From: CAYYFX01 sp046330135
GTDB lineage: Bacteria; ARS69
NCBI GenBank assembly: GCA_046330135.1
Contig: JAXLTI010000010.1
Coordinates: 87,275 to 151,274 of the forward strand
Direction: 5' to 3'
Length of the DNA: 64,000 nucleotides
This document shows, piece by piece, positions 35,216-45,800 of the stretch. Position numbers and translations under genes: made by a program. The first letter of the stretch is position 1. Each line of letters opens with the position of its first letter. A model generated the notes under the pieces. The model saw only the letters and a list, made by a program, of their open reading frames with translations. It did no database searches and was not told the origin of the DNA.

Positions 35216-37623
35216 TAGCGGACCAGAACGATCTTCCGGGTGGCCGAGGCCTTCCCCGACTCCAGCCGGACGAAGTAGACCCCCGGCGCGACGGCGCGCC
35301 CGGCGTCGTCCCGGCTGTCCCACAGGACCTCGCCTCGCGGGCCCGCGAGGGGCTCGCTCCGGAGCGTGCGCACCCGGCGGCCGGCCACGTCGTAGACCCT
35401 CAGGGACGCCGCGGTTCCCGGGCTCCCCGCGAACGAGAACCGGGCGGTGCCGCGGAAGGGATTCGGGGCCACTTCGAAGGACAGGCTGCCGACCGTAGGG
35501 TGCGGCACGCCGACCACGAGGCAGTAGATGGTGTCGTGAGTGGCGTTCGTGATGGGGCAGATGCTCACCGGCCCTTCCACCGTGGCCAGGGCCGTCATGA
35601 AGTCCTCCGACCCCCACCAGTTGTACGTGGCGTCGAGGGAGTCCGCGGCGACGTTGCCGTTCTGGACGTTCTTCGGCGTGGCGCCTCCGTTGCCGTACAG
35701 ATCGCACCCCGCCGACAGGGACCCGCCGATGCGAACCCACGAGTCCGCGTCGCACACGACCCCGCAGACGGCGCCGCCCGTGATGGTATCGCGCACGAGG
35801 TGGAGCCCCGTGGACGTGGACTCCGCAAGCACGACCTGCGGCACGAGACCGCGACCGTCGAGCGTGAGGTCCGCCACGACCGTCGAGTCCGCCACGTTCC
35901 CGACGCTCAAGACCGCCGAGCCGGGGTCCGTCGAATCCGGCACGACCCGCGAGAGGGCGCGACTCACGCCGACGAGTCGCACGCCCGAGGGCATGACGAC
36001 GCCTCCGGGCCACTCGCCGGCGCACACGCCCACGACGTCGCCGGGAACGGCCGCCGCGAGCGCGGCCGCGATCGTGGGGTAGTCATCCGGAACGCGGATC
36101 GTGGCGTCGGCCGGACAGCCGCAGCCCGCCGCGCCCGATCCGACCTGCCCCCCGCACGGCGCGTTGGCCGGCAGACACGGCGAGTCCGGGAAGGTGAGGG
36201 CGGCGATCGTGGACGACGGACAGAAGAGGGGATCGGCCGAGAAGTTCCCGGACGATCCCGCCTGCCCGGCGATACAACCGACCCAGTCGCCGCCGGCGTT
36301 CCCGAAGACGTCGGAGCAGACGAACGAGACCGCCGCCGACCCGCTGCACGACGCCCCCTTCCCGGACGTGGCGAACGCCACGATCGACGCGCTCGAGATG
36401 ATCGACGATTGGTCGGATGCGCCGATGGTGCCGCCCCCGACACTGGCGTTGCCGCGGAGGGTGCACCGCGTCAGCTGGCAGATGGACTGCTCCCCGCTCC
36501 ACACCGCGCCGCCGTCGTACTGGGCCGAGTTCCCCTCCATCAGGCAGTCCGTGAGCGTGACGTTCGACGTCCCGCGCGCCGCCACGGCGGCGCCGCGCGC
36601 CCCGGTAACACAGTTGCGGAAACGACAGCGCTGGATCACCGGACTCGAGTGCCAGCTCAGAATCGCTCCGCCGGCGAACGGGATCGCCTTGCAGTCCTCG
36701 AAGACGCAATCCTCGATGATCGGTGTGGCCCGGATCCCCTGATAGAGGCCCACGAGCATGGCGCCGCCGTTCTGCGCGGTGTTGCTCGTGAACGTGCAGC
36801 CGGAGAAGGTGGGGCTGGCGGCCTCCACGTAGACCGCGCCGCCCGCCGGCGAGTAGTTGTTGGAGAAGCTGCAACCCACGAGCTGCGAGTGATCGAGGAG
36901 GAACGAATAGAACGCGGCGGCGCCCACGCCCGACCCGTTCCCCGTGAACGTGCAGTCCGTGAACAGGAGTCCGCAGGCCTGCACGAAGACCCCGCCGCCG
37001 TCGCCGGGGAAGGTCACCGCGAACGAGCCGTTGTTGTCGAAGGAGCAGCCCGTGACCGTGCCGGAGCTGGCGATCGCGTAGAGGCCGCCGCCCGACGACC
37101 ACTGGGGCGAGATCGCCGAGTCGGCGACGAAGTGGCACGCCTGGATCGTGAGGGTGGACGCGCGGCTCGCGAGCCCGGCTCCGAGCTCCGCGTAATTCCG
37201 CGCGAGGATGCAATTCGAGAGCGTGACCTCGGAGCTGTCGCAACGGACGCCGCCGCCCGCGTTCTGGAAGTTCGGGGCCGCTCTCACCGTCCCGTTCTTG
37301 ATCGTGATCGACTCGATGCGCACGCCGGTCTTACTCACGACGTCGATGACGCGGCTGACGCCTCGGGCGTCGAGCACCGTGCACGCCGGATCGGTGGACG
37401 CGCCGCAGAGGGTCACGCCGGACGGGATCCGGAGGTCGTGCTCTACCCAGACGCCGCAATCCACCCGGACCGTGTCACCGGAGGCCGTGAGGGTGAGCGC
37501 GTCCGCGACGGTGCTGGCGTCCAGCGGAACGTTCCACGTCGTCGCCTGGGCGGATTCCGCCGCAACGAGTGCCCACAATGCGCAAGGAATCGCGGCGATC
37601 CGGATGAATGCAGCCAAACCCAC
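35215..37623 (-). CDS. Right-handed beta-helix surface protein with C-terminal sorting module
   Basis: An 802-residue exported protein. A signal peptide (AAIPCALWALVAAESAQA) precedes a long parallel beta-helix made of irregular repeats such as CSFDNNGSFAV, CTFTGNGSG and CTFTSNTAQNGGA, the chlamydial polymorphic-protein type. A second beta-helix start occurs near 515 (IRVPDDYPTIAAAL). The C-terminal 90 residues are the FlgD-like sorting module (APNPFRGTARFSF, VYDVAGRRVRTL, WDSRDDAGRAV, VYFVRLESG). It should be an adhesin or carbohydrate-acting surface protein. The start is a GTG; a good -10 (TACAAT, 37659-37654) lies at the 3' end of the upstream glpD gene. Confidence 0.85.
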   Translation of the reverse strand: MGLAAFIRIAAIPCALWALVAAESAQATTWNVPLDASTVADALTLTASGDTVRVDCGVWVEHDLRIPSGVTLCGASTDPACTVLDARGVSRVIDVVSKTGVRIESITIKNGTVRAAPNFQNAGGGVRCDSSEVTLSNCILARNYAELGAGLASRASTLTIQACHFVADSAISPQWSSGGGLYAIASSGTVTGCSFDNNGSFAVTFPGDGGGVFVQACGLLFTDCTFTGNGSGVGAAAFYSFLLDHSQLVGCSFSNNYSPAGGAVYVEAASPTFSGCTFTSNTAQNGGAMLVGLYQGIRATPIIEDCVFEDCKAIPFAGGAILSWHSSPVIQRCRFRNCVTGARGAAVAARGTSNVTLTDCLMEGNSAQYDGGAVWSGEQSICQLTRCTLRGNASVGGGTIGASDQSSIISSASIVAFATSGKGASCSGSAAVSFVCSDVFGNAGGDWVGCIAGQAGSSGNFSADPLFCPSSTIAALTFPDSPCLPANAPCGGQVGSGAAGCGCPADATIRVPDDYPTIAAALAAAVPGDVVGVCAGEWPGGVVMPSGVRLVGVSRALSRVVPDSTDPGSAVLSVGNVADSTVVADLTLDGRGLVPQVVLAESTSTGLHLVRDTITGGAVCGVVCDADSWVRIGGSLSAGCDLYGNGGATPKNVQNGNVAADSLDATYNWWGSEDFMTALATVEGPVSICPITNATHDTIYCLVVGVPHPTVGSLSFEVAPNPFRGTARFSFAGSPGTAASLRVYDVAGRRVRTLRSEPLAGPRGEVLWDSRDDAGRAVAPGVYFVRLESGKASATRKIVLVR

Positions 37624-37653
37624 TCTCGTCGCGGAAATCCGGGGGGAGGAGCG

Positions 37654-37659
37654 ATTGTA
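37654..37659 (-). promoter_or_regulatory. -10 element of the beta-helix gene
   Basis: TACAAT on the minus strand, 30 bases before the GTG at 37623 and directly after the glpD stop, so the surface protein has its own promoter. The -35 is weak. Confidence 0.4.
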
Positions 37660-39240
37660 TCATCGAAGCCCCTCCGGACGGAAGGCCGCCGACAGCCGCT
37701 CGAAGGATTCCGTCTCCCGCCGCTCCCAGGCCGCATCGCGGCCCAGCTCCCGGGCGAGCAGCTTCGCCACCTCCGGCGAGGCCTCGGCGGCGGCCTTCGC
37801 GTCGAGAAGGAGGGCCTGGGTCCGCCTTGCGAGCACGTCCTCCACGGTCCGCGCCATCTCGAAGCGCGCGGCCCACACCACGTCCCCTCCCAGGACGGCG
37901 AGCCCGGGATGCACGGGGGCCGCCAGCTCCGGCCGCTCGCGGCACAGCGCCGCGAACGCCGCCGCATCGCTTCCGTGCCAGGAAGGAGACGCGCCGCCTT
38001 CCGCGCCATGGAGGAGCAGCGTGTCGGTGCGGCATGCGCGTGGCGGAAGCCCTCCCACCTCCGCCGCCCGATCGACGGCGTCCTTCGCCATGCGGCGGTA
38101 GGTCGTCCACTTCCCGCCGGCGACCGTCACGAGCCCCGAGCTCGCCACGCGCACGACGTGATCGCGCGCGATCGCCGACGTGCGACCCGGTCGCGCCGGC
38201 AGCGGCCGGAGACCCGCAAAGACGCTGCGGACGTCCTCCGCGGCGGGGCGCTTCGCGAGAACGTCGCCCGCGAGCGCGAGGAGTCCTTCGACCTCGGCGG
38301 CGGACGGCGAGGGGTCCTCGCTCGGCGCGTCCACCGCCACGTCGGTCGTTCCGAGGAGCACGCGGTCCCGCCACGGCACGAGGAAGACTACGCGTCCCTC
38401 GCCGGCGTCCGGCAGGAGGAGCGCCGTCTCTCCCGGAAGGAACGTTCGCGGGAGGACGACGTGGGTGCCGCGGCTCGCGCGCGTGAGCCGCGGCGCCGCG
38501 GGATCGTCGAGGCGCCGCACGTCGTCCACGAAAGGACCCGCCGCGTTGATCACCGCGCGCGCCGACGTGGTCAGGCGCTCCCCCGTCTCGCGATCCTCGA
38601 GGGCCGCGTGGAGGACGTCGCCGCGTCGCTCGAGCGCGACGACCGGCGCGTGATTGACGAGCACCGCACCCTCGCGGGCGGCCGTTCGCGCGAGGTGCAC
38701 GAGGAGGCGCGCGTCCTCGAAGCGGGCGTCACGGAAGAGGGTTCCGCCGCGGAGCCCTCGCGCGTCGATCGTCGGCACGAGGCCCAGGACTTCGCGGGCG
38801 GGGACGCTGCGCGAGCGGCCGAGCGCACGGCGACCTGCGAGCGCGTCGTAGAGGGCGAGCCCGATCGAGTGCACGAGGCCCTCGCGGATTCCGTAGCTCG
38901 GCACCACGAAGGTGATCTCGCGCACGAGATGCGGCGCGAGGCGCAGCAGGACCGCGCGCTCCTCGAGCGCGGAGCGCACGAGCGAGAGGTTGCCCTGGCG
39001 AAGGTAGCGGACGCCGCCGTGGATGAGCTTCGTGCTGCGGGAGGATGCGCCCTTCCCGAAGTCCCGGGCTTCGAGGAGGAGCGTTCGATAGCCGCGGGAC
39101 GCCGCATCGACCGCGGCGCCGACGCCGGTCGCTCCCCCGCCCACGACGAGGACGTCCCACGTCTCCGCGCCGTCCCGGATCCTCGCGAGCGCCTGCTGGC
39201 GGTGCACCGCGCCCCCCGTCCCGGACCGCGCTCCCGTCAC
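37660..39240 (-). CDS. glpD: Aerobic glycerol-3-phosphate dehydrogenase
   Basis: A 526-residue flavoprotein of the GlpD family. The FAD loop VVGGGATGVGAAVDAASRG is at 31-49, followed by DFGKGASSRSTKLIHGGVRYL, the conserved GlpD segment. RVVFLVPWRDRVLLGTTD and VTVAGGKWTTYRRMA are further signatures, and the C-terminal helical domain is present. It oxidises glycerol-3-phosphate to dihydroxyacetone phosphate, feeding electrons to quinone. The start is a GTG. A possible promoter (GGGACA, 17 bases, TAGGCT) lies at 39301-39273 on this strand. No glpK or glpF is near. Confidence 0.95.
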   Translation of the reverse strand: MTGARSGTGGAVHRQQALARIRDGAETWDVLVVGGGATGVGAAVDAASRGYRTLLLEARDFGKGASSRSTKLIHGGVRYLRQGNLSLVRSALEERAVLLRLAPHLVREITFVVPSYGIREGLVHSIGLALYDALAGRRALGRSRSVPAREVLGLVPTIDARGLRGGTLFRDARFEDARLLVHLARTAAREGAVLVNHAPVVALERRGDVLHAALEDRETGERLTTSARAVINAAGPFVDDVRRLDDPAAPRLTRASRGTHVVLPRTFLPGETALLLPDAGEGRVVFLVPWRDRVLLGTTDVAVDAPSEDPSPSAAEVEGLLALAGDVLAKRPAAEDVRSVFAGLRPLPARPGRTSAIARDHVVRVASSGLVTVAGGKWTTYRRMAKDAVDRAAEVGGLPPRACRTDTLLLHGAEGGASPSWHGSDAAAFAALCRERPELAAPVHPGLAVLGGDVVWAARFEMARTVEDVLARRTQALLLDAKAAAEASPEVAKLLARELGRDAAWERRETESFERLSAAFRPEGLR

Positions 39241-39333
39241 GGCGAGCCGGCCGTCCCGATGACCCGGGAAGCAGCCTACCCAAAGGCGGGCCGGATGTCC
39301 CGAGCGGCGGAGACCGGGTTGCCGCGGCGGTGG

Positions 39334-39795
39334 TCAGAGTCGAGGCGCCGGCGCCATCCTCTGCTCGCGACGCTCGTCCTCGGGCCCCGGGCGCACGAGG
39401 AAGCCGCTCAAGAGAAGCGCCACGCCCACGCCGACGAACATGAGCACGGGCGCCGCCTTCCGGAACTCGTGCTCCTCGAGACCGATGCCGACGAAGAGCG
39501 CCGCTCCGAACAGCGACAGCACGAAGCCCCAGATCATCAGGGCTTGCGAGCGCCGTTGCTGCCGCTGGAAGAACGTGAGCCCGGCATCGAAGAGGTCCGG
39601 CGGGAGGTTGAGGGACGGGAGCTTGTCCGGGTCGATGCCCCGCTCGATGGCGGCGATGCGCTCGCGTTGCGCGTTCTCGATGATGCGCCTCCGCGCGTTC
39701 GACTTGACGATCCCGGCGGTGATCCCGCCGATGATGGCCACGATCGGGATGAGCAAGCTGAAGAAGATGGCGAGGACCGGCGCGAGATCGCTCAT
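39334..39795 (-). CDS. DUF6249-like membrane protein
   Basis: A 153-residue protein with an N-terminal helix (LAPVLAIFFSLLIPIVAIIGGITAGI), a charged middle with ENAQRERIAAIERGIDPDKLP, and two C-terminal membrane helices. The middle string is the mark of a small membrane family (DUF6249 type) that is often next to ECF sigma factors. Here it is divergent from such a sigma gene, so a role in its regulation is possible. GAGGAGGGACGTC precedes the ATG. Confidence 0.82.
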   Translation of the reverse strand: MSDLAPVLAIFFSLLIPIVAIIGGITAGIVKSNARRRIIENAQRERIAAIERGIDPDKLPSLNLPPDLFDAGLTFFQRQQRRSQALMIWGFVLSLFGAALFVGIGLEEHEFRKAAPVLMFVGVGVALLLSGFLVRPGPEDERREQRMAPAPRL

Positions 39796-39973
39796 GACGT
39801 CCCTCCTCGGGTTCGCGGTGACGGTACGGGGACGGCGGCTGCGCCGGCCCGTTTCGTATTCGCCCGGTTGGACGGCCCCCGCCCCCTTCACGGTTTCGGA
39901 TTTCGTCACGGAGGGCCCCGGGGCGTAGAATCCCGAAACCGAGCTCGCCCCTTCCCCCGTCCAAGGGATCGAG

Positions 39974-40690
39974 ATGTCGACCTGCGCGCTCTCCTTCCCG
40001 GCCTTCCTTTCGGACCTTCCCTTCGCGCCGTCCTCGGCCGCGCGGCTCGCGTCGTTGGCCGGCTTCCGGTCTCCGGCGACGGACGCCGCTCGTCCGGTCC
40101 GCGCGGCGGGGCGGCCCGAAGAGGCGGACGAGCTCGAATGGATCGCGGCCGCCCAGCGCGGCGACCCCGACGCCTTCCGTCGCCTCGTGGACCGCTACCG
40201 AACGCTCGTCGTGGAGCTCGCGTACCGGATCGTCCGCTCGCGTGAGGAGGCCGAAGAGGCGGCGCAGGACGCATTCGTGCGGGCGTGGCGTGCGCTGCCG
40301 GGCTTCCGGCACGAGGCGCGCTTCTCCACCTGGCTCGTGCGCATCGCCACGCGTCGCGCGCTGGACGCGGCGGGAACGCTCAGCCGTCGCCGCACGCGCG
40401 AGGATCCCAGCGATCCCGCGGACCTGGATCTCTTCGCCCCGTCCGCGGATGGGCTGGATGGCGTCGAGCGGCGCCGCCTCTGGCGGATCCTCGGTGAGCT
40501 GGAGCCGGCACCGCGCGCGGCCGTCGCCCTCTACTACCTCGGCGACCGGCGCGTGGACGAAGTGGCCGGGATCCTCGGGATGCCGGTCGGGACCGTGAAG
40601 ACGTTGCTGCACCGCTCCCGCGCGACGCTCCGTCGCGCCTGGGCGCGCGACGCACGAGCGGAGGAACGAAGTGGATTGCCGCGACTTTGA
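39974..40690 (+). CDS. ECF RNA polymerase sigma factor
   Basis: A 238-residue ECF sigma factor. Region 2 is AAQRGDPDAFRRLVDRYRTLVVELAYRIVRSREEAEEAAQDAFVRAWRAL (in pieces) and FSTWLVRIATRRALD; region 4 is ELEPAPRAAVALYYLGDRRVDEVAGILGMPVGTVKTLLHRSRATL. The first 45 residues are an extra Ala/Arg-rich tail. The gene overlaps the anti-sigma gene by 20 bases, so the two are coupled. A -10-like TAGAAT (39926-39931) lies before it. Its target genes are unknown. Confidence 0.92.
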   Translation: MSTCALSFPAFLSDLPFAPSSAARLASLAGFRSPATDAARPVRAAGRPEEADELEWIAAAQRGDPDAFRRLVDRYRTLVVELAYRIVRSREEAEEAAQDAFVRAWRALPGFRHEARFSTWLVRIATRRALDAAGTLSRRRTREDPSDPADLDLFAPSADGLDGVERRRLWRILGELEPAPRAAVALYYLGDRRVDEVAGILGMPVGTVKTLLHRSRATLRRAWARDARAEERSGLPRL

Positions 40691-41198
40691 GGCGTGGCTG
40701 GACGCCGCAGGCCCGGAGGCGGGCCGCGCGGACGCCGACGCGCACGCCCGTGCGTGCCCGGACTGCGCCGCGCTCTTGGCGGCGGACGCGGACCTCGAGG
40801 CGGCCCTCGGTGCCTCCCTTCACGCGGGCCCGACCGACTTCACGGATCGCGTGATGGCGCGCGTGGCGAAGGAGAGCCGGGCGAAGGCCGCGCTGCCCAT
40901 CGAGCCCGAGCTGCTGTGGCCGTGGTGGGTGCAGATCCTGCGAGAGCCTCAAGCGTTGCTCGGTCTCGGGCTCGGCGCGATCTACGCCGCCGTGGGAGGT
41001 CACCTGGTTCCCACCGTCCGTCAGGGCGTCGCCGTCCTCCTCGCCGCCGCCCCGGGCTGGACCGCGCGCCTCGGCGCCGTCGAGCCTTCGCCGGTGATGA
41101 TCGCCGCGTGCGCTCTCCCGATCGTCGCCGGGGCCTCGTGGGCGCTGTACCGACTGGCGAGCGCCGCGGCCGCGCGTCTGAGCGGCGCCGCGTCCTGA
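40671..41198 (+). CDS. Zinc-type anti-sigma factor
   Basis: A 175-residue protein beginning at a GTG inside the sigma gene. The zinc anti-sigma motif is complete: C3, H25, C29 and C32 (HARACPDC). Residues about 85-145 contain one or two hydrophobic segments (LLGLGLGAIYAAVG and VMIAACALPIVAGASW), so it is membrane-anchored. It should bind and restrain the adjacent ECF sigma factor, perhaps in response to redox or metal stress, as with other ZAS proteins. Confidence 0.9.
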   Translation: MDCRDFEAWLDAAGPEAGRADADAHARACPDCAALLAADADLEAALGASLHAGPTDFTDRVMARVAKESRAKAALPIEPELLWPWWVQILREPQALLGLGLGAIYAAVGGHLVPTVRQGVAVLLAAAPGWTARLGAVEPSPVMIAACALPIVAGASWALYRLASAAAARLSGAAS

Positions 41199-41276
41199 GC
41201 GGCCGGCGGCCTTGCCGCGAAGAAGGCCGCGCGCTAGGGTCGCTCGGACCCGCTCCGGCCGAGGAACTCCGCACCG

Positions 41277-42797
41277 ATGTCGATCTCCGAACGCGCGGGC
41301 CTCTGCGCCCGCTGCCGCCATGCGCGCAGCATCGCCTCCCGGCGCGGCTCGGAGTTCCTGCTGTGCGAGCGCTCGCGCACCGATCCGCGCTTCGCCCGCT
41401 ATCCGCCGCTCCCAGTGCGGGAGTGCCCGGGGTTCGAGTCGGCGGAAGCCGAGGCCCCCGCCCCGGAAGTGAACGCCACCTCGAGACAGGTCGTGGCCGC
41501 GTGGTGGCCGCTCGCCGCGAGCTGGCTCCTCATGGGCTGCGAGCTGCCGGCCGTGAGCGCCGTGCTCGCGCGCCTCCCGAGCCCCGAGATCAGTCTCGCC
41601 GCATACGGCGGGATCGTCTTCCCGGTCTCGATGCTGATCGAGTCGCCGATCATCATGCTGCTCGCCGCCTCGACCGCGCTCTCGGTGGATCGCGAAGCGC
41701 ATCGGCGGCTCAGCCGCGTCGTAGCCCTCGCCGGCGCCACGCTGACTGCGCTGCATCTCCTCGTGGCCGCCACGCCGCTCTTCGGCTTGGTGGTGGCGCG
41801 GCTCCTCGGCGCGCCAGCCGAGATCCAGCATCCCGCGCGGATCGGTCTCCTGCTCATGACCCCGTGGACGTGGTCCATCGCCTATCGACGCTTCCAGCAG
41901 GGCGTCCTCATCCGCACGGGTCGCTCGCGCACGGTGGGGATCGGGACGGCGGTCCGCCTCGGCTCGAACGTCGCGATGCTGGCGATCGGCTACGCGTGGG
42001 GACGGTTCCCGGGGATCGTCGTGGGCACGACGGCGGTGGCCGTCGGCGTCATGTCCGAGGCGCTGTTCGTCGGCTTCCAGGCGCGACGCGCGCTCCGTGA
42101 GCTGCCGGCGAACGATCCTGCGGCCACGCCGCTCACGCGCGGGCGCTTCGTCCGCTTCTACACGCCGCTCGCCGCCACCTCGGTGCTCACCATGGGCATG
42201 CTGCCGCTCGCGACGGCCGCGATGAGCCGCATGCCGCTCACGATGGCGTCCCTCGCCGCGTGGCCCGTGCTCAACGGGCTCACGTTCACGCTGCGGAGCC
42301 TCGGCTTCGCGTACCACGAGGTCGTCGTCGCGATGCTGGGGCGTTCGAAGGCCTACGCCGCGCTGCGCCGCTTCGCCTTCGTCCTCGCGGGAACGGTCAC
42401 GGGGATCCTGGCCGTCGTCGCCGCGACGCCCCTCTCGCACGTCTGGTTCGCGGGCGTTTCCGGGCTCTCGGCCCCGCTCGCTTCGCTGGCCGCCCGCGCG
42501 CTCTGGATCGCCATCCCGTTGCCGGCGGCGAGCGTCGCGCAGAGCTGGTTCTCGGGGATCCTCGTGAATCGGCACGACACGCGCGGCGTGTCGGAGGCCG
42601 TGGCGTTGCAGCTCGTCGTGTGCGCGATCGTCCTCGGCGCGGGCGTCGCATGGAGCGGGGTCGCGGGCATCCACGTCGCCGTCACGGCGACCCTCGCGAG
42701 CACGCTCGCCCAGCAGTGGTGGCTCGCCAGGCGTAGCGCAGCGCATCGCGACCGGTTGATGGCCGGCCTCCCCGCCGCGCCTCGAGCCTCCGCGTAG
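41277..42797 (+). CDS. Polytopic ANKH/MATE-like transporter with N-terminal zinc-ribbon-like domain
   Basis: A 506-residue protein. The first 50 residues have a C-x2-C (LCARCRHAR), a C near 30 and another near 50 (RECPGFE), a small zinc-ribbon-like unit otherwise found as a separate protein. The rest holds about eleven to twelve membrane helices, with SWLLMGCELPAVSAVLARL, PWTWSIAYRRFQQGVLI and a repeated two-half layout; this is the look of ANKH (progressive ankylosis) or MATE/flippase-like carriers. The substrate is not readable. It has a GAGGAAC RBS and a -10-like TAGGGT (41236-41241). Confidence 0.75.
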   Translation: MSISERAGLCARCRHARSIASRRGSEFLLCERSRTDPRFARYPPLPVRECPGFESAEAEAPAPEVNATSRQVVAAWWPLAASWLLMGCELPAVSAVLARLPSPEISLAAYGGIVFPVSMLIESPIIMLLAASTALSVDREAHRRLSRVVALAGATLTALHLLVAATPLFGLVVARLLGAPAEIQHPARIGLLLMTPWTWSIAYRRFQQGVLIRTGRSRTVGIGTAVRLGSNVAMLAIGYAWGRFPGIVVGTTAVAVGVMSEALFVGFQARRALRELPANDPAATPLTRGRFVRFYTPLAATSVLTMGMLPLATAAMSRMPLTMASLAAWPVLNGLTFTLRSLGFAYHEVVVAMLGRSKAYAALRRFAFVLAGTVTGILAVVAATPLSHVWFAGVSGLSAPLASLAARALWIAIPLPAASVAQSWFSGILVNRHDTRGVSEAVALQLVVCAIVLGAGVAWSGVAGIHVAVTATLASTLAQQWWLARRSAAHRDRLMAGLPAAPRASA

Positions 42798-42802
42798 CAA
42801 CG

Positions 42803-42818
42803 GGCGGGGCTCTCCGCC
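42803..42818. terminator. Hairpin between convergent genes
   Basis: GGCGG, 6-base loop, CCGCC in the 27-base gap between the transporter and the InlB-repeat surface protein. Confidence 0.3.
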
Positions 42819-42824
42819 GCGTCG

Positions 42825-45800
42825 CTAGCGCGCCTCCAGCATGACCACCTTGCGCGTGCTCGAGAGCGCTCCGGCCTGGAGCCGGAGGAAGTACACGCCG
42901 GCCGCGACGCGACGGCCCGCGACGCTCCCGCCCTCCCAGACCGCCGTGTGCGCCCCGGCCGGATACGACGCGTCGACGATGTTCCCGAGGAGGCGCCCGC
43001 GCACGTCGTAGATGGAGCACGTGACATGTCCCGGCTTCGCGAGCACGAAGGGGATCTCGGTCCGCTGCACGAACGGATTCGGTCGGGCGGCCTCGAACGC
43101 GAACTCGAGCGGTGCGCCGGTCGTCACGGGGATCGGCCCCAAGCGCTGCTCGCCGCCGCCCTCGAGGACGCCGAGCAGGTAGAAGTAGCGCGCTCGCGGG
43201 AGCACCGTCGTGTCGCGCCAGAGGAAGTCGCCGGTGCCGTACAGCGGCTCGTCGTTCAGCGCGCGGAACCCGCCGTCCGCGTACTGCGAGCGGTACACGC
43301 GGAAGCCGTCATGACGCGCGTCGAGCGACGTGGACCAGCGCACCTCCACCGCCCCGGGCACCGCGGTGGCGGAAAAGCCGGAGACCTGGATGGCGATCGG
43401 TCCGGGCGGACCCGTGCACGCCCGTCCGCTGATGCACGGCGGCGCGCCATTCGTGGCGATCCCCTCGACCCTCATGTCGTCGGGCCATGGGAACTGCAGC
43501 CGCACCGGGGTCGTGCAATCCTGCGCGATCATCCACCCGTTCGCCGACGTGGGTCCCAGACACATCTCTCCGCCCGCGACGTCGGTCGTGAAGATCGTCC
43601 CGAGCAGGAACGGCGCCGGCCGGCAATCCGACAGGAGAAGCTGCAGGTCGCTACCCGCGCCGGCGTTCAGCACACCGGGCCGCGGCGCGAAGCCCAGCAT
43701 CGGAAGGTCGCCCGTCACGCGCCCTTCGAAGCGGGTGAGCCCCTGGCCGCTGCCGCAGACGAACCACAGGTAGACGGACCCGACCGGACCGAGCGGTGGC
43801 CCGATCTGGATGTCCGGCTCCGTCGCGCTGAGGCTGAGGGCGAAGTCGAACGCGGCCCGCACGAACGTCGCCGTCTCCGAGATCGGGCCCACCATGACGA
43901 GACTCCTCGGGTTCTCGAGACCGGTGTACGAGCCCATCCCCGTTCCCACCCACCCTTGGAAGAAGTAGGCGGCACGCGGCGTGGCCAGGATCGGCACCGT
44001 CGCGCCCGACGTGAAGAACCCGGTGGCCGGCGTCACCGTGCCGTTCGGGCCGCCGGTGGTCGTCAGCAGGTACTGCGCGTCGTAGCGCGCCTGATACGTG
44101 GTGGCGACACCCGGCGCGACGATCGTCCGCACACGCGGTGCCGCGTCGGCCCAGTTCCTGAAGCGATAACGCGTGTCGGGAGCGACCTGAACCAACGAAT
44201 CGGCCGTCACGGCGTGCGTGGAACCGGTGGCCCACACGAGCGCCTGCGGTGCCAAGTACTGGATGTCGTCCGCGGTGAACGGGAGCGCCACGGGTGCGGT
44301 GTCGATCGTGATGTCGGCGTAGGCGTCGAAGAGGAATCCGGCCGTGACCGATGCCTGTCCGGCCGGCTGCGTGAACGACCGCGTCGGCGCGGTGGTGGAG
44401 TCGTCCCAGGCTCCGAAGACGTACCGCAACCCGGCCAGGGACTGCGGCGACGCGGCGAAGAGCGAATGCCCCTCGCCTTCCGCCCAAGGCAGGAAGGCGG
44501 GGGTCACCTGCGGCGTGCCGTCGGCCTGGATCGTCAGCCCCGAAGGCAGCGTGCGCAACACGATGCCCGGGAGGAAGACCAGCTCGAAGGTCGCGGTGTA
44601 GATCGGCGCCTTCGCGGGCACGAGGATCGCGTGCGACGCCGCGCCGCTGTCGCTCCAAGCGACGAAGCGGTACTCCTGCCCCACTTCCCCGGCCTGCGGC
44701 GTGGGGACGGCGATCGTGTGCGCCGTTCCGCGGGGCCAGAACTCGAGGTGGGGGGTCGTGAACCTGACACCGTCGAGCCGCACGGTCCGACCCGGCGGCA
44801 CGCTTTCCACCCTCACGGGCACCTTGTCCTCCGAGACGTAGGTCGCCACGAGGTCCAAGTGGCCGGCCGGCACGGTGAAAACGTGCGTCGTGTCGCCGAG
44901 GTCGCTCCAGCCGGTGAATGCCCAGACGGTCTGGTCCGGAGGCGTCTTCTCTTGCGGCGTGATCGCACCCACCGAGTGCTCGGAGCCGAGCGGCCACGTG
45001 GACGGCGGGAAGAAGAGCGGCGTCGTGCGGGTCACGCCGTCCACGAGGATCGATCGCCCGTGCGGGGCGCTGTCCACGAGGACGCCATCGAGCGGCTGAC
45101 GGACGTAGTTCGCCTGAAGGGTGATGTACCCCGTGGACGCCACGTAGTACGAGTGCGCCTGCGTACCTCCGTCGCTCCACGAGGCGTAGGCCCATTGTTG
45201 ACCGGCATCCGCCGGCTGGGGGCTGATGGCCTCGACGAAATGAGAGCTCCCGCGCGCCCAGTTGAAGCCGGCCGGCGACGTGACCTGGACGCCGTCCGCA
45301 AGAAGGTGCAGCCCGGAGGCGGGCGAGGTCCGCAGGGTGACGCTGGCCTTGTTCTCCTGCGCGTACCGCGCCACGAACACCGCGGGGTGCGGCGGCACGG
45401 TCACCACGTGGGTCGTGTCGCCGCCGTCGGTCCACGACTGGAATGCCCAGGCCAAGTACGGGGTTCCCGTCACGTCTTGCGGCGTGATCGCCTGAACCGT
45501 GTGTTGCGTACCCGGCGCCCACGTCACGGAATCCGGGTAGTACGGCGACGAGCGTGACACCCCATCGACCATCAGCACGAGCCCCGTCTGGTTCGCCGCC
45601 ACCGTGACCGGCCGGGTCGCCGCGCAGCCGACTCCCAGCGCCCCGATGAGACCGCAGCTCCCGAAGTTGCCCGGCGCGCACAACGAGCTTGCCGAGACCT
45701 GGTAATCGCCGCCCGTCGCGTTGCAGAACTGGGGATCGCTCACCGCGCTCGTCGCGCTCATCGTGAACAGCGACGTGTGTCCCCCGGGGTTGTTCCAATA

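Noticed and set aside
34702..40245. An 1847-codon open frame on the plus strand
   Set aside because: It crosses four clear minus-strand genes antisense and shows no family motifs.
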